In this document: positions 37,601 to 49,030 of the stretch, in pieces
Layout of the letters: every line of letters begins with the position of its first letter
Position numbering within the stretch: the first letter of the stretch is position 1
Assembly (NCBI RefSeq): GCF_016801865.2
Contig: NC_068938.1
Location: 64,430,817-64,494,816, forward strand
Source: Culex pipiens pallens
Lineage: Eukaryota; Arthropoda; Insecta; Diptera; Culicidae
Length of the DNA: 64,000 nucleotides
Reading direction: 5' to 3'
Made by a program: the position numbers and the translations under genes
Notes under the pieces: generated by a model
Seen by the model: only the letters and a program-made list of their open reading frames with translations
The model's database searches: none
What the model was told of the DNA's origin: nothing

Positions 37601-40600
37601 CAAGTACCACCAGAAGCAACTGCCGCAGCACCATCGTCGCCCAGACCAAGTGAAAACTTTTTACCGAAGGGTTTTGAAATAAAACTTTAATTAGCTTTTC
37701 CCACTGGGACGAGCAACCCCGAGCAAACTTGAAAAGGAAGCTTTCGTTGACCAAAGAAAAAGAAAAAAAAGCTTCCCGCAATTTCGCTACAAAGAAGACG
37801 CTTTTACTGCACGTTGGATGTTGAGCAGTTCTCTACGGAATCGGTCTTTTTTCTGTAATTTTAATTTTTGTATTTTTTAATCCGGCTGAAACTTTTTTGG
37901 TGCCTCCGGTATTCCAAAGAAGCCATTTTGCATCATTAGTTTGTCCATATAATTTTCCATGCAAATTTGGCAGCTGTTCATACAAAAATGACAAGTGAAA
38001 ATTCAAAAATCTGTATCTTTTGAAGGAATTTTTTGATCGATTTGGTGTCTTCGGCAATGTTGTAGGTATGGATATGGACTACACTGAAAAAAAATGATAC
38101 ACGGTAAAAAAAAATTGGTGATTTTTTATTTAACTTTTTGTCACTAAAACTTGATTTGCAAAAAAACACCATTTTTATTTTTTTTTATTTTTTGATATGT
38201 TTTAGAGGACATCAAATGCCAACTTTTCAGAAATTTCCAGAATGGGCAAAAAATCTTTGACCGAGTTATGATTTTTTGAATCAATATTTTTTTTAAAAAT
38301 CGAAATAACGTCATGATTCGAAATCCGGACACTTAGTAGCATATCATTTTTTTTATGGCTGCCAAAAAATCGTGTAATAGGTTGAAAATGTAGAAATATC
38401 ATCAGGACGTAGTAGAGCAGTTCTCTAGGATTTCGGTCATTCGATTTTTTTTGTATTTTTTAATCCGACTGAAACTTTTTTGGTGCCTTCGGTATGCCCA
38501 AAGAAGCCATTTTGCATCATTAGTTTGTCCATATAATTTTCCATACAAATTCGGCAGCTGTCCATACAAAAATGATGTATGAAAATTCAAAAATCTGTAT
38601 CTTTTGAAGGAATTTTTTGATCGATTTGGTGTCTTCGGCAAAGTTGTAGGTATGGATACGGACTACACTGGAAAAAAATAATACACGGTAAAAAAAATTT
38701 GGTGATTTTTTTATTTAACTTTTTATCACTAAAACTTGATTTACAAAAAAACACTATTTTTAATTTTTTTTATTTTTTGATATGTTTTAGAAGGCATAAA
38801 ATGCCAACTTTTCAGAAATTTCCAGGTTGTGCAAAAAATCACTGACCGAGTTATGAATTTTTTAATCAATACTGATTTTTTTCAAAAAATCGAAATTTTG
38901 GTCGTAAAAATTTTTCAACTTCATTTTTCGATGTAAAATCAAATTTGCAATCAAAAAGTACTTCACTGAAATTTTGATAAAGTGCACCGTTTTCAAGTTA
39001 TAGCCATATTTAAGTGACTTTTTTGAAAATAGTCGCAGTTTTTCATTTTTTTAAATTAGTGCACATGTTTGCCCAGTTTTGAAAAAAAATATTTTTGAAA
39101 AGCTGAGAAAATTCTCTATATTTTGCTTATTTGGACTTTGTTGATACGACCTTTAGTTGCTGAGATATTGCAATGCAAAGGTTTAAAAACAGGAAAATTG
39201 ATGTTTTCTAAGTTTCACCCAAACAACCCACCATTTTCTATCGTCAATATCTCAGCAACTAATGGTCCGATTTTCAATGTTAATATATGAAACATTTGTG
39301 AAATTTTCCGATCTCTTCGAAAAAAATATTTTCAATTTTCAAATCAAGACTAACATTTCAAAAGGGCCAAACATTCAATATTACGATCAAAAAATTCCTT
39401 CAAAAGATACAGATTTTTGAATTTTCATACATCATTTTTGTATGGACAGCTGCCAAATTTGTATGGAAAATTATATGGACAAACTAATGATGCAAAATGG
39501 CTTCTTTGGGCATACCGAAGGCACCAAAAAAGTTTCAGCCGGATTAAAAAATACAAAAATTAAAATTGAAGAAAAAAGACCGATTTCGTAGAGAATTGCT
39601 CAGTATAAACAGTCAGTTTCGAGAAAATGCATGCAAAATATGTCTTTTCTAACAATTTTTCATCAGAATTTGAAAATTAAAATGACATGTTGTGCTTCGA
39701 ATCCCGGACACTGATAGAAACTGATTCGAAATCCGGACACTTTGCTTCGAATTCCGGACACTCGATTTTACTTATGAATCGCACAAATTTGGACTGAAAT
39801 GTTAGTGAATGGCATTCTTTGGGTCTCAAATAAGCTGTTAACATTAAAACAATCGATAGTTTATATAAAAATTTGCTAGAATTTAAGGAAATCAAAACCA
39901 TAAATTTCTGCTTTGCCTTCCCGGTGTTTCGAAGGCCTATGAAATATTTCAAGTGAAATGTTTCGCATTTTTGGTAAACTTATAATTTTATTGTATTTAA
40001 TAACGTCATGATTCGAATTCCCGGACGCTTCGAAACCCGGACACTTTATCTTGTTTTATCAATTATTTGGATATAAGTTCGCATTATGAATGTCAAAACT
40101 GTGTTATTTGATGAATTCCAACATCAACTTTCATTTAAAGTTTGTTTGAACGCTGTAGTTAATGCCAAAAAAATTAAATACAATAAAATTAAAAGTTTAC
40201 CAAAAATGCGAAACATTTCACTTGAAATATTTCATAGGCGTTCGAAGCACCGGGAAGGCAAAGCAGGCAAATTTTTGAAAATATTTTTTTCGAAAAGATC
40301 GAAAAATTTCACGAATGTTTCATGTTTTAACATTGTAAATCGGACCTAAAGTTGCTGAGATATCGACATTAGAAAATGTAGGGTTGTTTGGGTGAGACTT
40401 AGAAAACATCAATTTTCCTGTTTTTTAGCCTTTGCATAGCAATATCTCAGCAACTATGGGTCGCATCAACAAAGTTCAATAAAGCAAAATATAGAAAATT
40501 TTCTCAGCTTTTCAAAAATATTTTTTTCAAAGGTGGGCAAACATGGGCACTAATTTTGAAAAATTAATAACTGCGACAATTTTCAAAAAAGTTACCTGAA

Positions 40601-43600
40601 AATGGCTGTAACTTGAAAACGGTGCACTTTATCAAAATTTCACTAAAGTACTTTTTGATTGCAAATTCGATTTTACATCGAAAAATGAAGTTGAAAATTT
40701 TTTGCGACCGATATTTCGATTTTTTGAAAAAATCAGTATTGATTCAAAAAATCATAACTCGGTCAAAGATTTTTTGCCCATTCTGGAAATTTCTGAAAAG
40801 TTGGCATTTTATGTCCTCTAAAACATATCAAAAAATAAAAAAAAAATAAAAATGGTGTTTTTTTTTTAAATTAAGTTTTAGTGACAAAAAGTTAAATAAA
40901 AAATCACCAAAATTTTTTTTTACCGTGTATCATTTTTTTTCAGTGTAGTCCATATCCATACCTACAACTTTGTCGAAGACACCAACTCGATCACAAAATT
41001 CCTTCAAAAGATACAGATTTTTGAATTTTCACATATCATTTTTGTATGGACAGCTGCCAAATTTGTATGGAAAATTATATGGACAAACTAATGATGCAAA
41101 TTGGCTTCTTTGGGCATACCGAAGGCACCAAAAAAGTTTCAGCCGGATTAAAAAATGCAAAAAAAAACGAATGACCGAAAACTCAGAGAATTGCTCTGTT
41201 GTCAACTTTAGTCCCAACAAGATTGAGTGGAAAATATCAACAAAACAACCAACAAGTGATACCTTTTCCCCGCTCCCCTTCCCTTGGCAAGAAAACGGGG
41301 AAAGGTTATTTTTAACGTTTTCCCCCCTCTTTTCTGCACCCATACAAAGTTTAAGTTTCTGGGTCATCGCACCGCCGCGTCGTGCGCAGGAATTGTGCAC
41401 AAGTCCGCCCTCACCGCTTGCAAAAGCGATGCAAAACTCTGGAAAGAATTTGCAATCTTCTTTGGCGTGGAGGAGCTGACGCGGGGAAAGTTTCGATTTG
41501 AGTTGGAAATTTTTCGATTTGTTTTTCCCATTTGTGTGGAATTTTTTTTTTGGCTGAACGAAATTCAAAATTAGTTGGAGAGTACTTGAAGATACTCACA
41601 GTTATAAATAATCGTAATTGAATGAATTATCTGTGTCTTTATTGAAATGCAAACTGGGTAATTTGTTTGAAACATAAGGCTGCTATCTTTTAATTTAATG
41701 AAAATTAACTTTTAACAAAATAAGATAGTGTATAGAACTCCCTAAAATTGATACTTAAAAAAAAACCTTTCTTAAATCGTATATGTTATTCATTTTCTAC
41801 GGAGTTGAGGTTTTTTACAATTGAATTTGGGAAAAATATTGCCAACAATGGAGTCTTTAAAAAAATATCACAAATGTAACACTTTTGAATAATCTGATGA
41901 TTTTCATGTTTAAAATTCAATATTTTCAATTTAATTAAAAAGAAATCATAAAGCTTGGAAAAAAAGAAAAAAAAATGGGCCTAACTTTCACGAAACTTTA
42001 ATTTTTTTCTCAATATTATGAAAAAGCTAAGGTAGAAAAATACGATAGAATTTAAAATTGAAAGTACTATTTAAAATAAACCATCCATGGTGGTTGGGAA
42101 CGAATCAACATGTTTTCATCAATTTGAATCAAATTTCTCAACAAATCTTTACAGGGGTGAATCTTCATAAATTTATAAAAATATAACAAAAAATTGTGAT
42201 TTTTTTTTAAATTCAGCAGTTTTAGAAAATCGAATCTGATTATTTTTAACGGGTTGAGGGTCGTTGCAAATTTTATTTCAAAAGTTGGCCTCCCCTTTTT
42301 AAAGTTTCCTCGAAAATCAGGGAGCAATAAAAAATGTATTGCTTGAAATTTGAAATTCATACATATTGAAAATCTTCTACAATCGATTGCTACCTATTTT
42401 TGATGCATTGAATAATTATTTTTAGTTGATAGTAGATCAATATTAAGTTTTCAACAAATATGTTATTTAAGAGAAATTGGTAGCTTAAAGGGATCTTAGT
42501 GAAACACAATTTAGGCAAGGTGGCTGTAAATTAGACTTTTAACAACCAGAAGAAAAGAAATTAGATGAGTTCATATGAAAATACTTCAAATATTAAAAAA
42601 AAAACATTTGAATAATTTTATTGTTGTTTTAAAATGGAAAATTCACATTAAAATAAAATCACATTAAAAGTTTAGCAATTGATCAAACATTTCGATTTTT
42701 TGCCTCATACTTCGAAATTTGACCTTTTTAATTTCTATTCTACTAAAACTGAGGGATGAGGGATTTAGGGGTAAAATTTCAATGATACCTTACAATAAAA
42801 AAAAAAAAAAACAAACAAATCAAAGATAAAATAACGTTGGTAAACTATGATATAATAATTTTTGCAATTGGAGTATAGAAAAAGTAGAATTCAAGGTTGT
42901 CAATCGATAAAATTATCGTCTTACGATCGTCGGGGCGTGAGTGCGTTTTCACCTCATTAGGCCGATGCAAATATTTAAAAAAGTTTTTGTCCCTCGGCCC
43001 TGGCCGAGGTCAAGGGGGGGCAAAAAAATAAAAAATATAAAAATTTAAATAACAAGCCATAGTCTACACATTTAAATGAAAAATGTGTTTTAAAATGCAT
43101 TTTACACTTGTTCAGTTGTTTTGCAATCATTAGTTTTCAAAAATCTAAGATCTGACAAAAACAAAAATTGTATCGAAAAAAAAAGATTTTGCATCGAAAA
43201 TTTTCAAAAAATCTTAAGATTTTTTAATAAACCCAAACATGCTAAAAATGATTTAAAACGCAGAAGAATGTATTTTAATTTGATTTCAGCTGGTTGCACT
43301 TGAATTTTCATTGAAATTTTGAAGTTTATTGTAAAAATATTTTTTTTGCCCCCTGATTTTTCGGGCCAATTTTGAAGGGGGGGGGGGGGGGGGTGACAAA
43401 AAATTTTAAAAATATTTGTACCAGCCTTATAATTTTTTAATTTTTCAAATTTGAGTTCTTTCAAAAATATTCGGTTTAGTTTTTAAATTTCAGTTTCTAA
43501 TAAAGTGAAAACATAAACAAAATTGTAAACACATTGTAAATCATGAAAATTTGAGTATTAACGAAAAATACCGTATTTTGAGAAAAATTTAGAATTTAAA

Positions 43601-46572
43601 AAAATATAAAAAAGTGATAAAGCTTACAAAATTTCGCTTCGTTTGATACCCATTTTGAAAATTTTCAAAATTTGAGTATTTTCGAAAAGTACGGCATTTG
43701 TGAAAATTTTAGCTTCAACAAAAAAAATCTTTTATAAAATTCCACTTTGTTTGAAACCCATATTCTTAATCTTGATAATTTTTGTATCTTCTGAAAAACG
43801 GAATTTTGAGAAAATTTTAATATTTTGTCAAAAAAAAAAAAAAATTGAAAAAGGTAAAAAAGCATATAATTTTTTCTTCGTTTAATGCAAATTTTGAAAA
43901 TTTTGTGTATTTTGGGAAATTTTGGTTTCAACAAAAAACTCTAATAAAGTGAAAACGCATACAAAATTTCATTTCGTTTGATACCCATATTGTAAATCAT
44001 GAAAATTTGCGTCTTTTCGAAAAAATACCGTATTTTGAGAAAATTTTAGAATTTATAAAAATATAAAAAGGTGGAAAGCTTACAAAATTTCGCTTCGTTT
44101 GATACCCATTTTAAATTTTTTGAAAATATCAGTATTTTCGAAAAGTACGGTATTTTGTGAAAATTTTAGCTTTAACAAAAAAAATCTTTTATAAAATTCC
44201 ACTTTGTTTGAAACCCATATTCTTAATCTTGATAATTTTTGTATCTTCTAAAAAACGGTATTTTGAGAAAATTTTAATATTTTCAAAAAAAAAAACTTAA
44301 CAAAAGTAAAAAGACATATAAAATTTTGCTTCGTTTGATGCCAATTTTGAAAATTTTGAAAATTTGAGTATTTTCAAATAAAAACGGTATTTTGTGAAAT
44401 TTTAGTTTCAATAAATTAAATCTAATAAAGTGAAAACGCAAACAAAATTTTGCTTCGTTTGATACCCACATTTTAATTCTAAATAAATTGAGTATTTCCG
44501 AAAAACTACGGTATTTTGTAAAAAAAAGTATCTTAGAAAAACCTATAAAAAGTGAAATAGCCTACACAATTTCTTTTCGTTTGATACCCATATTGCAAAT
44601 TATGAAATTTGAGTACTTTCGAAAAAACGGTATTTTGTGAACAATTTTGAGTAAATTATTTTCAAAAAATGTATTCTTAGTGGAAGCATTGATAATTTAA
44701 CATGACATGATTTTTTTTTCCTTGTAGAGCCTTTGATTAACCTCATGACATGACATGGTTGAATAAAATCGATTTTAGAGAGATTTAAAGAATGAGCTAT
44801 CGTCCACTATCGGCGATAAGATTATCGCCGATAGAATTATCGAAATGACGATGACAAAAGATATAATTATTGCATTGTTCTTTAAATGCAAATAGTCAAA
44901 AACTAGGGGAAATTTTGCCAAAAAAACCTAGTGAGATCGTAACTTGGGGTTCCTTAAAACTTATATCACAGAAGAGCATGTTTTTTTTTAATTTTGCAAA
45001 GCAAACACAATGTTTTAACTTTGATCAAATTTGATTAGAATTAGTTTTTTTCCATGAATATATCAATGTATGATGTAATTTTTTTAACTTGTAGTTTAGA
45101 TACTTATTTCAATTGTTTTTAGTATCAGTAGAATATGAATCAAAATTAAGATTTATTGTATAGAGTATAAAATTGCACTGCTAAGACCTTTAAAATCGCA
45201 TAAATTACATTAAATTTTCACCAACTCCAATTAAGCACCGAACATAAATTTTCACCCTCAATCTCATCTCCGAAAACCTGCACCACATTCCTGAACTGCA
45301 ACTTCCCCCTCGCCCCAAATACGACGCGAGTAACACGATAGTAGCTGCAAATTTCACCCTGCAGTTCAAAATGTGTGTACGTGCTGGTAGGTATGTGGTT
45401 TCTTAACCAAAATTCGAAATGGAATTGATTTTCGCCCCGGACCCGGAGTTTGTTTGAGGTTTTCCACCGTTGAGGTGGGCGAGGAGAAATCGAATGCTTT
45501 CGGCGTTGAATTTGCAATGTAATTTTATCCGCTTTCAGGATGCCTCCCGGGGGGAGGCTGATGGTTAGCTAATGGCGCTTTACTTCAGCAGGTGGGAGGA
45601 ATCGGAAAACTGTGGTTGGGTTTTCCCTTTGAGTTGAGGGGGTGGGGTGGACTGTGTTTGGATGGGATCCTGAGTAAATAAACGAGGACCTAGTCCAATA
45701 GATATAGCTGGAAGAGCACGGTGATGCAGGTTGGTGAAACGCTTCATGATGATCGACAGATGGGCATGCCGGTGGGTCGATTACCTGATTGAGGGTGCTT
45801 ACCTATGCAAACGCACACTAAAAGTGTTGATTTAGTGTTATATGTAATGAAAACCCTTGGTTTACTTGAACTTTAATTAATATTACAAATTCATAGTTTT
45901 TTTCAGAATGTTTAAAAAGACAAGCGAATATTTTTTCAAAAGGTTTATTAAAAACATGAAAATGTAATTTCAAGTTGATTCTGAAAGACCACAACCGGTG
46001 AGCAAAACTGGAAATTTGATGCTCAACAAGATTCATCTTTCAGCAGAAGACTTTGACAGACGATTCCAACCGTTTGCAAAGTGATTGAAATCGAAGGAAA
46101 TGCGATGTGACACGATGATTTATGGACACCTTCAAGGAATCTTGCTGTCAGGAGCTTAAAAGAAACCTGATACTTTTTTAGATGAACGTTTTTCAAACAT
46201 TATCGAATTGAAAATCAAGTTAAAATATTGAATAATGATTTAATTAAAAAACACAGGAAATTATTCTAAATAAATTCCATAACTTTTCATTTTTCAAAGA
46301 ATATTCATTTGTACAACTTTTTTTTTTAACAAACAAGTAGCATTTTGCTTTTTCTAGGAATAATACTATTCCAAAAAACGACACTTTACTGGATTCGCAG
46401 ACACTGTGTGCGCACTGATTGGTTTTTTTCAATGTTCAATGTGCTTCCAAGAAATTTCTGCTTCGATATTAAATGATGAATTTGCACTCGAATGAATTCC
46501 TTCTACACTGTCTTATTCCCCAGAACTTCACGTTACTTCTGCTACAACTTCAAACGTTACCTTTGAGAACAT
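25216..46572 (-). CDS. RR-2 cuticular protein, four coding exons
   Basis: Joined minus-strand exons 46561-46572, 26696-26776, 26129-26245 and 25216-25629 encode 207 residues; all junctions are phase 0 with GT-AG borders. The product is a secreted structural cuticle protein that binds chitin. Residues 1-20 form a hydrophobic signal peptide starting [14 protein letters not shown]. About residues 34-100 are the Rebers-Riddiford RR-2 domain: [54 protein letters not shown] and NGFNAVV are all present. The tail repeats AHAPA/AHHAPA units, rich in His, Ala and Pro, as in RR-2 proteins of hard cuticle. The 4-codon first exon is typical of insect CPR genes, but here intron 1 spans 19.8 kb. Introns 2 and 3 are 450 and 499 bp. 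Exons 2-4 are very secure; exon 1 rests on frame, donor, TATA and start context. Confidence 0.88.
26129..26245 (-). CDS. Cuticular protein coding exon 3 (first half of RR-2 domain)
   Basis: 39 codons beginning [16 protein letters not shown] and ending RDGDVVSGQ. The acceptor has a C-rich tract ending CCCTAG; the donor is CAG/GTACGT. It contains the aromatic Y-x-F-x-Y core that lines the chitin-binding face in the R&R family. Confidence 0.96.
26696..26776 (-). CDS. Cuticular protein coding exon 2 (signal peptide core)
   Basis: 27 codons from [20 protein letters not shown] to IVK. Acceptor TATCAACAG precedes it and donor AAG/GTAAAG follows. The ATG at 26823-26825 upstream is out of frame with this exon, so an N-terminus from a further exon is required. 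Confidence 0.92.
26777..29824. other. Intron 1 of the cuticle gene, 3' part
   Basis: Unique AT-rich sequence with a somewhat GC-richer island at 27280-27660 (short open frames on both strands, none recognised). 28440-28860 is a MITE rich in GTTATT/AATAAC words, ending in the GTCTGCTCGGG terminus shared with 4050-4250. Confidence 0.5.
29825..31560. mobile_element. Disrupted GCCTTCCTCAC-family MITE
   Basis: 29825-29990 matches one end of the element 12982-13848 (TCCTCACCAAGGTAAGGC, then ACCCACCTTCACGT). 31100-31450 matches its other half (ATCGAAAGACCTTTCC, then TGGCAACCCTGTC). About 1.1 kb of unrelated sequence separates them, so a later insertion or rearrangement split the copy. Confidence 0.5.
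31561..35029. other. Unique island in intron 1
   Basis: Less repetitive than the rest of the intron. It contains short open frames (for example minus 32372-32776, 134 codons, and plus 33565-33852, 95 codons) without recognised motifs. A (GA)n tract lies at 34134-34150. Candidate space for enhancers of the cuticle gene or for an unrecognised nested gene. Confidence 0.35.
35030..35640 (+). repeat. Local duplication and short tandem repeats with GTAAACAA palindromes
   Basis: A block of about 200-250 bp (GGAGCGCAA, then CTCAAT, AAAAGCTT, AGCAATCACT, CATCC, CGACAG and a GTTTGTAAACAA core) occurs twice at about 35085-35270 and 35310-35530. Then AGATGCTCTTTTGTTTGTAAA-type units of about 40 bp repeat in tandem to 35640. 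GTAAACAA occurs at 35256, 35518, 35557 and 35596. Confidence 0.65.
35641..37822. other. Unique gene-free stretch of intron 1
   Basis: No repeats recognised and no convincing coding signal on either strand; open frames are below 80 codons. Confidence 0.45.
38415..39601. mobile_element. GAGCAATTCTC-family element, inner copy with AGTA duplication
   Basis: Inverted termini GAGCAGTTCTCTAGG and TACGT-free GTAGAGAATTGCTC enclose 1,187 bp; AGTA flanks both sides (38411-38414 and 39602-39605). It has the same internal blocks as 18001-19012 and sits inside the outer copy. Confidence 0.75.
39680..40265. repeat. CCGGACAC-bearing palindromic repeat
   Basis: The word CCGGACACT recurs (about 38319, 39706, 39735, 39757, 40039), usually after TTCGAA. 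The segment around 39930-39990 (ATATTTCAAGTGAAATGTTT) is inverted at 40195-40245, forming a palindrome around 40090. Probably the remains of another MITE. Confidence 0.5.
41201..43059. other. Gene-free stretch of intron 1
   Basis: 41210-41580 is unique and GC-richer, with overlapping open frames on both strands and no recognised motif. 41600-43059 is AT-rich. The short palindrome CCTCGGCCCTGGCCGAGG lies at about 42992-43010. Confidence 0.4.
43060..43430. repeat. Dispersed repeat with ATATTTGTACCAGCCT end, copy 1
   Basis: Shares TAAACCCAAACATGCTAAA, an ACGCAG block and AATATTTGTACCAGCCT with 54240-54490 and 58310-58670. A run of 17 G occupies 43377-43393. Confidence 0.6.
43498..44650 (+). repeat. 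Satellite of about 115-bp monomers with higher-order order
   Basis: About ten diverged monomers share TTCGYTTCGTTTGATACCCA and GTATTTTGTGAAAATTTTAG. Every fourth monomer is most alike: the AATAAAGTGAAAAC version recurs at about 43499, 43942 and 44422, giving a higher-order unit of 440-480 bp. Confidence 0.65.
44808..44840. repeat. Short hairpin TATCGGCGATAA/TTATCGCCGATA
   Basis: A perfect 12-bp inverted repeat around a 2-bp centre. ATCGATAAAATTATCG words occur also at 42903-42920, so the two may be the ends of a decayed element that encloses the satellite. Confidence 0.5.
44841..46560. other. 5' part of intron 1, mostly unique
   Basis: 45210-45830 is GC-richer. A 99-codon minus-strand frame (45218-45517) lacks recognisable motifs. 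The first kilobases of an intron next to a promoter often carry enhancers, but no specific element is claimed. Confidence 0.4.
46561..46572 (-). CDS. Cuticular protein coding exon 1 (MFSK)
   Basis: ATG at 46570-46572 with A at -3 (ATAATG). Three codons later, AAG is followed directly by the donor GTAACG. Joined to exon 2 it gives [14 protein letters not shown], a normal signal peptide start; MxxK split from the hydrophobic core by an intron is a common CPR arrangement. No nearer ATG-donor pair in the right frame was noticed between 26777 and this site, but a systematic scan was not possible by eye. Confidence 0.72.
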
Positions 46573-46687
46573 TATGAGTTTTCGAACAAAACTGGCGTTT
46601 CTTCAACCGAACAAAAACAAAAAAACACTGTTGCTGCAACTGCGAGAGCTTACTAAACTTTGATACCATTTCGCTGCAGTTTACGCA

Positions 46688-46696
46688 CTTTATATA
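46688..46696 (-). promoter_or_regulatory. TATA box of the cuticular protein gene
   Basis: TATATAAAG on the minus strand. An initiator-like TCAAAG lies about 33 bp downstream (around 46662), giving a 5' UTR of about 90 bases before the ATG at 46572. The proximal upstream 46700-47030 is GC-richer with CTCTC/GAGAG clusters and one AACCGG word near 46820. Confidence 0.65.
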
Positions 46697-46699
46697 CCA

Positions 46700-47809
46700 A
46701 GCTTAACTGGGCCCGTTTGTGTCACCTGGGTTTGGGTCCCCAGCAAACAAGAGCACTATCAAAAGAGAATTCACCCCCACCCTAGTAGTAGTACGCAGTC
46801 GGCAGGCAGAGGCAAAAGTTCAACCGGCACGGTAGAATCAATCTCGCGGGCCGACCGACCAAATCGACTTCTCCCACTTTGTTGCAACGAGTAGAGAAAA
46901 AAGCTTCGGTGAGGAGAGGACTGCAGAGAGCACACAAGCTTCGAGCTGATCGCGATAAGTTCTTGCCAGCTCTGAGCAGTTTAGTTGGGCTGGGGGATTG
47001 AGCGTAGTGGCACTCTCTCAGGATGTTGTAAGTTGCGTGTAATTTCGCACGTGGGATGGTCGCGTGAGATCGATCATAAGTAGTTTTTTTGTAAAGCAGG
47101 TAGTAAGATTTTTGTTAAAAGTAAGAGTGTTTCAATATTATTGACTGTGAATGTTTGTTTAAATGCACACAATTCTAGATTAAATTTTCAAAAGGTCCTA
47201 TCTGCTTAGGAAACCCATGACGGATAGGTTGTTTTATATTTAATCTTTAATTGAAGTGTTCAGAAAAGATAGTAAAAGAGTTACTTCCAAGTAGCTGATT
47301 TTATCAAAACGCAATTGACCCATAGAAATGTTTTTAAAGAAGATTTTTGTGTTTGAGAGTATAAGAATTTTTGAAATTGACTGTAAATTGGTCTTACTAT
47401 AACATTTGAAGGTATTATCAAGATAGTTAATTATTTGAATCAGCTAAACTGCCCATGTTTGCATAAATGCCCCATATGTAAAAACAGCAAGTTGATTAAA
47501 ACGTGAGGCATGGATTTCCTCCAGATTTCTAGAACATAGAACTGCATCAATAAGTGATATAAAATGTATATGAGACACTTATGGAAAGAAGATTTCTAAC
47601 TTGAAATTGTGCAACTTGCAACGCATTTTATAGTAACACATTGTTTACATTCGGTTGCTACGAAGTTTCAGGACTGGATGGATCACATTGGCTAAAATTT
47701 GGGGTGTAGACACCCGTATCCTGTATGAATGGCGTAGTCAGATTTGAAATTATTTTTATGAAGTCAATTACAGTGTTTTTTTGTTAAGAAAAAAGTTTAT
47801 TTAAATTAA
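46700..47809 (-). promoter_or_regulatory. Upstream region of the cuticular protein gene
   Basis: 46700-47040 is GC-richer and unique, with GAGAG/CTCTC clusters near 46900-46935 and 47015-47025. 47050-47809 is AT-rich without recognised features. It separates the TATA box from the foldback-like element. Confidence 0.4.
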
Positions 47810-48240
47810 CAGTCAGGCAACTATGCCAGAAAAGTACCCGTAGACTACTAAGCCCCGTTTTAGCGTTACATGGATTTTCAACAAGCTGTAACTTGGTGAA
47901 AATTACTTGAAATATCAACTTCATATATACCATTGGATTCGAAAATTAATCAACTTTAATATAAAAATATTTAATATGGTGGTTTAGAAGGCGGGTTCCC
48001 TGGGGAAGGGGTCAAAGGAAAAACAAACAGCGTTACATGGAATTCAAGGGCCCAGGGCACATCGTAAAATGACCCAAAATACCAACTTATATAGGTTTTT
48101 GGAAAGGGGAGAACCTCTACTTTAAGGCAAAAATATTTAAAACATTTTAAAAATATTTAAACAATTTTTAAAAAATAGTTATCGTAACTATTTTTACAAT
48201 TATAAATTCATTTGAACTATAAAGCCAAATTTTGAAGAAA

Positions 48241-49030
48241 TATGGTCATGCGACATATCAAAATTCATGAAATTATTCCAGGAATCGATATATAAGCAAT
48301 TCAATCTGATTCGATTGAACCGGTAAAATTACCGGTACCGGTTGAACCGATTCCGGGGTTGTATCGCTAACCATGCCATGCGACGTGTCAAAACTCTTCA
48401 AATTAGCTCAACAATCTTTTCGTGATAAATTTGAATCGATTCAGTTGAACCGGTTCAAATAACCGGTACCGGTTTGAACCGATTCAGTGTTTTTATTGCA
48501 AATCATGCCATGTGACGTGTCAAAATTCATCAAATAATCTCAACAAACTATTCGTGATAAATTTGAACCGATTCAATTGAACCGGTTCAAATAACCGGTA
48601 CCGGTTTGAACCGATTCAGTGTTATAACTGCAAATCATGCCATGCGACGTGTCAAAATTCTTCAAATAATCTCAACAATCTTTTCGTGATAATTTTGAAC
48701 TGATTCAATTGAACCGGCTCAAATTACCGGTACCGGTTGAACCGATTCCGGGGTTGTATCGCTAACCATGCCATGTGACGTGTCAAAATTCATCAAATAA
48801 TCTCAACAAACTATTCGTGATAAATTGGAACCGATTCAATTGAACCGGTTCAAACAACCGGTACCGGTTTAAACCGATTCCGTGTTTTCTCTGCAAGTCA
48901 TGCCATGCGACGTGTGAAATATCTTCAAATAAGTTCATCAATCTTTTCGTGATAAATTTTAATCAATTCAAATAACCGGTACCGGTTTGATCCGACTCCA
49001 CCTTTTTACTACATATTTTATAGCAAACCA
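48241..49030 (+). repeat. 132-bp tandem repeat array, left arm, six copies
   Basis: Each unit has CATGCCATGYGACGTGTCAA, then TTGAACCGGTTCAA and ACCGGTACCGGT. The 12-bp palindrome starts at 48331, 48462, 48594, 48726, 48857 and 48975 (spacing 131, 132, 132, 131, 118). Exact AACCGGTT occurs at 48448, 48580 and 48843. Confidence 0.9.

Larger units (their letters stand above)
37823..41196. mobile_element. GAGCAATTCTC-family element, outer copy with TGTT duplication
   Basis: The left terminus GAGCAGTTCTCTAC begins at 37823 and the inverted terminus GAGAATTGCTC ends at 41196. TGTT lies outside both (37819-37822 and 41197-41200). It is inflated to 3.4 kb by a complete younger copy (38415-39601) and a CCGGACAC-bearing segment. 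Confidence 0.65.

Noticed and set aside
38402..38641. Repeated [12 protein letters not shown] frames here and at 4561, 18784, 37833 and 40970
   Set aside because: They are translations of one internal block of the GAGCAATTCTC MITE family; their conservation reflects the DNA repeat, not a protein.
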